A stretch of DNA of 37,967 nucleotides from Candidatus Dojkabacteria bacterium (GTDB lineage: Bacteria; Patescibacteriota; Dojkabacteria; JAOAGR01). Shown piece by piece: positions 34,875 through 37,967 of the stretch. A model generated the notes under the pieces. The model did not search any database, had not been told where the DNA came from, and saw only the letters and a list, made by a program, of their open reading frames with translations. The stretch is taken from positions 1 through 37,967 of the forward strand of contig JAOAGR010000014.1 of the NCBI GenBank assembly GCA_026415655.1. The letters are read 5' to 3'. Made by a program: the position numbers and the translations under genes. The number at the start of each line of letters is the position of its first letter. Position 1 is the stretch's first letter.

Positions 34875-36172
34875 AGGCCTTCAACATGTGGTGTCTGAGG
34901 ATAATAATCATAAAACTTCATAAAATCAATGTCATAAATAGAATTTAACATACCAACATCCCTAGCCAAGGTAGTAACATTGCATGATAAATAAACTATC
35001 AACACCGGCTTTGATTCAATTATTCTTTTGACTAACTTTGTATGTAGCCCGCCTCGAGGTGGATCTACTATCAATACATCATTCTCACCAAAAATTTTTA
35101 CTTTTTCAGCTGGCATTGGTAGAGCATAAAAATTAGTTATATTATTTAATTTCGCATTATTAAGAGAATATTTAACTGCTATATCATCAATCTCAAACGC
35201 GGTAACTCGATCAAAATATTCGACCAAAGACAATCCAATAGTACCAACTCCCGAGTATAATTCGACTGCTTTCGGCTTTATTTTAAAATTTGACTTTTCT
35301 AAATAATTTTTAATATCTAATAAAGTTTTTTCAAATAAAGTTATATTATTTTGAAAGAAACTTAGATATCCGTATTCAAAAACTTTACCCAAAATTTTTT
35401 CTTTTATAGTTTCCCGTCCATTTTTAAGTAAAATCTCATCAATTGTTGTAATTGGAGTTTTGTACGATGAATGAACAACAACAAAATTAGAAAAATTAAA
35501 TTTTTTTAATGTCTCAAGAGAATTAACAACTCTATCTTTTTTATTCTTTACCGCTAACAGAATGGTAGAAGTCTCAGAAAAATTAAAACTTTTTCTGATT
35601 ACTATAGATTTCAAATCATATTTTTCAAGACCTGAGAGTCTTATTAATTCCAACAGTTCTAAAACTTGATTATTTAAATCTGTATCAAACAAACAACAAC
35701 CGTAATCCAAAATAAAATATTCATTATGTTTTGTTGGCTTATGAAAAGCCAAAAACACTTTTTTCTCAATCTCTGCAAAAGAATATTCAACCTTAGTACG
35801 ATAATGCCATGTGTTTTGATCATCATGTTCTAAAACAGGATCTATATCCACATGTACAAGAGCGTGAAATACCTTTTTAATGATATATTTTTTCAGTTGT
35901 ACCTGATAAGAATAATCTATCACTTGCCATGGAGAGCAACTCAAATAATGTTCTTCTTTAGGATTTTGCCTGAAAGGACTTGGTTTGATAACATCAGATA
36001 CAATACATTGTATTTCATTTTTCTTTTTCTTAACGATTTCACCATTTACGACCTCATCAGGAAAAGCACCTATTACATAGAAAATCTGATCATTTAGTAC
36101 CGCTTTACCTTTTCCATCGGCAACTATGTCCTGTATTACTAGAGGTTCGGTCTGATTATTTATTTCTTTCAT
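34850..36172 (-). CDS. RlmCD/RlmD/TrmA-family RNA uracil-C5 methyltransferase
   Basis: A SAM-dependent enzyme making 5-methyluridine in rRNA or tRNA. An N-terminal TRAM domain (QDIVADGKGKAVLNDQIFYVIGAFPDEVV) precedes the catalytic Rossmann domain: VELYSGVGTIGLSLVEYF (SAM), VLIVDPPRGGLHTKLV, the catalytic cysteine in YLSCNVTTLARD near residue 397, and the C-terminal PHVEGLCILKR. The four 4Fe-4S cysteines of E. coli RlmD are not present as a set, so it is a cluster-free form. The track begins at TTG; I choose the ATG three codons later (36172), which overlaps the ABC permease stop by 17 bp. Whether the target is 23S rRNA or tRNA cannot be decided. Confidence 0.88.
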   Translation of the reverse strand: MKEINNQTEPLVIQDIVADGKGKAVLNDQIFYVIGAFPDEVVNGEIVKKKKNEIQCIVSDVIKPSPFRQNPKEEHYLSCSPWQVIDYSYQVQLKKYIIKKVFHALVHVDIDPVLEHDDQNTWHYRTKVEYSFAEIEKKVFLAFHKPTKHNEYFILDYGCCLFDTDLNNQVLELLELIRLSGLEKYDLKSIVIRKSFNFSETSTILLAVKNKKDRVVNSLETLKKFNFSNFVVVHSSYKTPITTIDEILLKNGRETIKEKILGKVFEYGYLSFFQNNITLFEKTLLDIKNYLEKSNFKIKPKAVELYSGVGTIGLSLVEYFDRVTAFEIDDIAVKYSLNNAKLNNITNFYALPMPAEKVKIFGENDVLIVDPPRGGLHTKLVKRIIESKPVLIVYLSCNVTTLARDVGMLNSIYDIDFMKFYDYYPQTPHVEGLCILKRKI

Positions 36173-36947
36173 TACGTACAAACATTATTGTACCAATAAA
36201 AAACATTAATGAAAACAAAATTAATATAACTGACAGATTAACATAAAAATTATTTAATACAAAAATGTCATTGCTTGACGTACCAGAATAATAAACAGAT
36301 CTAATTATATCTACTGCATATGTCATAGGAGCAAGATGTGAAAGTATATTTAATAATAATGGTTGATTGGTAATAGGGAAAAATATACCAGCTAGAAAAA
36401 ATTGGGGAAATATCAAAATAGGGAATAACTGATTTACGGAACGGTACTCTGGTATTAGGGATAAAACGAAAAGTCCAAATGAAGCACCAAAAAAACATAT
36501 CAATGGTAATAAAGGGATAATCATCAAAATACGTGTCCAATCAAGATCGACATTTAATATAAAAGCCAGTATGAAAATCCCGATTGATTGTAAAAGTGAA
36601 ATACTAGATTCACCCAAGATTTTGCCAAATATAATTGCATATCTTGAAGCTGGTGAAACGAATATCTCCTGCGAAAAATCATTCTCTCTGTCCTGGGCAA
36701 GATATAAAACACCTAACGCTGTAGATTGAAACAAAGACTGAGCCAAAACGCCTAAAAAAGTAAAAGATAGAAGATCGATATTCAATTTATCTCCTAAATT
36801 AGAATTGATCCCAGATCCAAAAACTCCAATAAAAATGAGAGGAAATAAAAGACTCGAAAGGATCCTAAACTTATTTGCCCAAAATTTTCTTACATCACGA
36901 TGAGCAATAATCAGAACTGAATTTATAAAATATTTTAATTTAGCCAT
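36156..36947 (-). CDS. ABC-2 type transporter permease
   Basis: A 263-residue integral membrane protein with about six hydrophobic helices, matching the ABC-2/DrrB-type fold: a cytoplasmic N-terminal amphipathic segment (AHRDVRKFWANKFRILSS), LLFPLIFIGVFGSG, the LYLAQDRENDFSQEIFVSPASR coupling-helix region, PILIFPQFFLAGIFFPI and LAPMTYAVDIIRSV, which are typical of ABC-2 permeases. It follows the ATPase gene by 6 bp and would form the exporter with it. The substrate (drug, lipid, polysaccharide) is not readable. Confidence 0.88.
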   Translation of the reverse strand: MAKLKYFINSVLIIAHRDVRKFWANKFRILSSLLFPLIFIGVFGSGINSNLGDKLNIDLLSFTFLGVLAQSLFQSTALGVLYLAQDRENDFSQEIFVSPASRYAIIFGKILGESSISLLQSIGIFILAFILNVDLDWTRILMIIPLLPLICFFGASFGLFVLSLIPEYRSVNQLFPILIFPQFFLAGIFFPITNQPLLLNILSHLAPMTYAVDIIRSVYYSGTSSNDIFVLNNFYVNLSVILILFSLMFFIGTIMFVRNERNK

Positions 36948-36953
36948 AACGTT

Positions 36954-37898
36954 TTAATTTTCTAGAGCATTAATTAATTTTAAATATACATCCTCTAATT
37001 TAGGCTTATTTATATCAATATCTATAATTCCATCCATATTAAATACCCAGTTGATATCAGAAAATGTATCATAATAAATTCTAATTATATTACCTGGTAA
37101 ATCTTCCCAAGAAAGATTAGTCTTTTTGAATCTTTGTATTAATGCATTTTCTATATCTTTCTGGTAAGTTATCGTCACAAATTTCCTTTCAAACTTACGT
37201 TTTAATTCTGCAGGGGAGTCGAGTGTAACTATTTTACCTTGATTTATAATACAAATCTTGTCTGCATTTTCTACTTCGTCTAGATAATGGGTAGTAATGA
37301 ATATAGTAGTACCACTGTTTTTTCTTACATTATCAAGATAGTTCCAAAGGTTCCTCCTAATCTCAGGATCTAAACCAACTGTGGGCTCATCTAAAAAAAG
37401 AATTTGTGGCGTGTGCATAAGAGAACGGATAATCTCTAACTTACGTACCATACCACTCGAATATGAATTAACAGGTTTAAAAATACTGTCTTTCAAGCCA
37501 AATATTTCAACTAATGTACGTAATCGATCTTTATATGATTGTGGAGTTAAAAAATATGTTGGTGAAAATGGGATAATACCCCACAATACACTATGAAATC
37601 TTATATTTTCTTCACCTGTAAGATCTTTATCTATAGAGGGTTTTTGAAATATAATGCCAATCCTTTCCCGAACTTTATCTGGATATCTCTCTACATCTAA
37701 ATCACATATTTTAACTATACCAGAAGTTTTTGATAGTACAGTTGTTAAAATCGAAATAGTTGTTGTTTTCCCGGCGCCATTAGGTCCCAAAAAGGCAAAT
37801 AATTCACCTTCGAATACATCAAATGTAATATCATCAACAGCTCTTTTCCCATCTTTATAAACCTTTACTAAATTTTTAACTTCTATTATTTTGTTCAC
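36954..37898 (-). CDS. ABC transporter ATP-binding protein, DrrA/NatA-like
   Basis: A 314-residue ATPase with Walker A GPNGAGKTT (38-46), Q-loop IIFQKPS, signature YSSGMVRKLEI, Walker B ILFLDEPTVGLDP and H-loop ITTHY. The ~90-residue tail after the ATPase core (FERKFVTITYQKDIENALIQRF...DIDINKPKLEDVYLKLIN) is of the kind found in DrrA-type exporters. It starts with GTG at 37898, which lies just 6 nt after a clear -10, so the message is probably leaderless. It heads a minus-strand run of ATPase, permease, methyltransferase and truB with short gaps or overlaps. Confidence 0.93.
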   Translation of the reverse strand: MNKIIEVKNLVKVYKDGKRAVDDITFDVFEGELFAFLGPNGAGKTTTISILTTVLSKTSGIVKICDLDVERYPDKVRERIGIIFQKPSIDKDLTGEENIRFHSVLWGIIPFSPTYFLTPQSYKDRLRTLVEIFGLKDSIFKPVNSYSSGMVRKLEIIRSLMHTPQILFLDEPTVGLDPEIRRNLWNYLDNVRKNSGTTIFITTHYLDEVENADKICIINQGKIVTLDSPAELKRKFERKFVTITYQKDIENALIQRFKKTNLSWEDLPGNIIRIYYDTFSDINWVFNMDGIIDIDINKPKLEDVYLKLINALEN

Positions 37899-37904
37899 TC
37901 GGTA

Positions 37905-37932
37905 ATTATATATTTATGGAAATCACAGTCAA
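37905..37932 (-). promoter_or_regulatory. Predicted promoter of the ABC transporter operon, leaderless
   Basis: On the minus strand, TTGACT, a 16-nt spacer and a perfect TATAAT, then only 6 nt to the GTG start codon. It is the best-matching promoter in the window, and its position puts the transcript start at the first codon. Confidence 0.7.
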
Positions 37933-37967
37933 GACATTATAGTCGGTACAGAAGAAACCCGTTATAT

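Overview
The window is a strongly AT-rich, gene-dense bacterial chromosome segment. It carries housekeeping genes (rpoB-rpoC-rpsL, gltX, holA, parA, hup, truB, rRNA methyltransferases) among many small, lysine/asparagine-rich hypothetical and single-pass membrane proteins. TGA is used as a stop, so the code is the standard bacterial one. Small proteins, almost no Shine-Dalgarno sequences, a TsaC-TsaE fusion and a short rpoBC-rpsL cluster without rplJL or rpsG/fusA fit a reduced genome of the Candidate Phyla Radiation (Patescibacteria). That placement is an inference from style and gene content; no marker was compared with a database.

Layout. 1-4.6 kb: a tail-anchored hypothetical protein, tRNA-Ala(GGC), a degenerate metallophosphoesterase, a DEAD-box helicase and small unknown genes. 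4.6-8.2 kb: HU and YraN from back-to-back promoters, a SpoU-family methyltransferase divergent from a TsaC-TsaE fusion, then two small membrane proteins and a flavodoxin. 8.2-12.0 kb: a large surface glycoside-hydrolase-like protein lying between an intact TatD gene and a frameshifted fragment of a second TatD copy. 12.0-18.0 kb: a guanylate-kinase-like protein and gltX; an Mpl/MurC-like ligase; and a parA - membrane cupredoxin-like - holA operon. 18.1-21.1 kb: a fused small+large subunit isopropylmalate-isomerase-type hydro-lyase with a LeuB-type dehydrogenase. 21.6-29.4 kb: rpoB, rpoC, rpsL on the minus strand. 29.5-34.2 kb: a LysW-like zinc-ribbon mini-gene (absent from the ORF track), divergent from a tightly packed run encoding a fold-type II PLP enzyme, an NlpC/P60-like enzyme, a MIP18 protein, RsmE, a membrane protein and a DUF5995-like protein. 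34.2-37.9 kb: ABC transporter ATPase and permease, an RlmCD/TrmA-family methyltransferase and TruB, all minus strand with overlapping ends.

Themes. Translation and RNA modification are heavily represented (TsaC-TsaE, SpoU, RsmE, RlmCD-like, TruB, GltX, S12). Several operon-leading genes have a -10-like hexamer only 6-10 nt before the start codon, which suggests leaderless mRNAs; HU is the clear exception, with a full leader and perfect SD. The most noteworthy items are the TatD duplication scar around the surface glycosidase, the TsaC-TsaE fusion, the LysW-like zinc ribbon without the carrier tail, natural substitutions in the rifampicin region of RpoB and the streptomycin region of S12, and a family of intergenic hairpin repeats associated with short direct duplications. 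I saw no CRISPR array, transposase, prophage or defence system.
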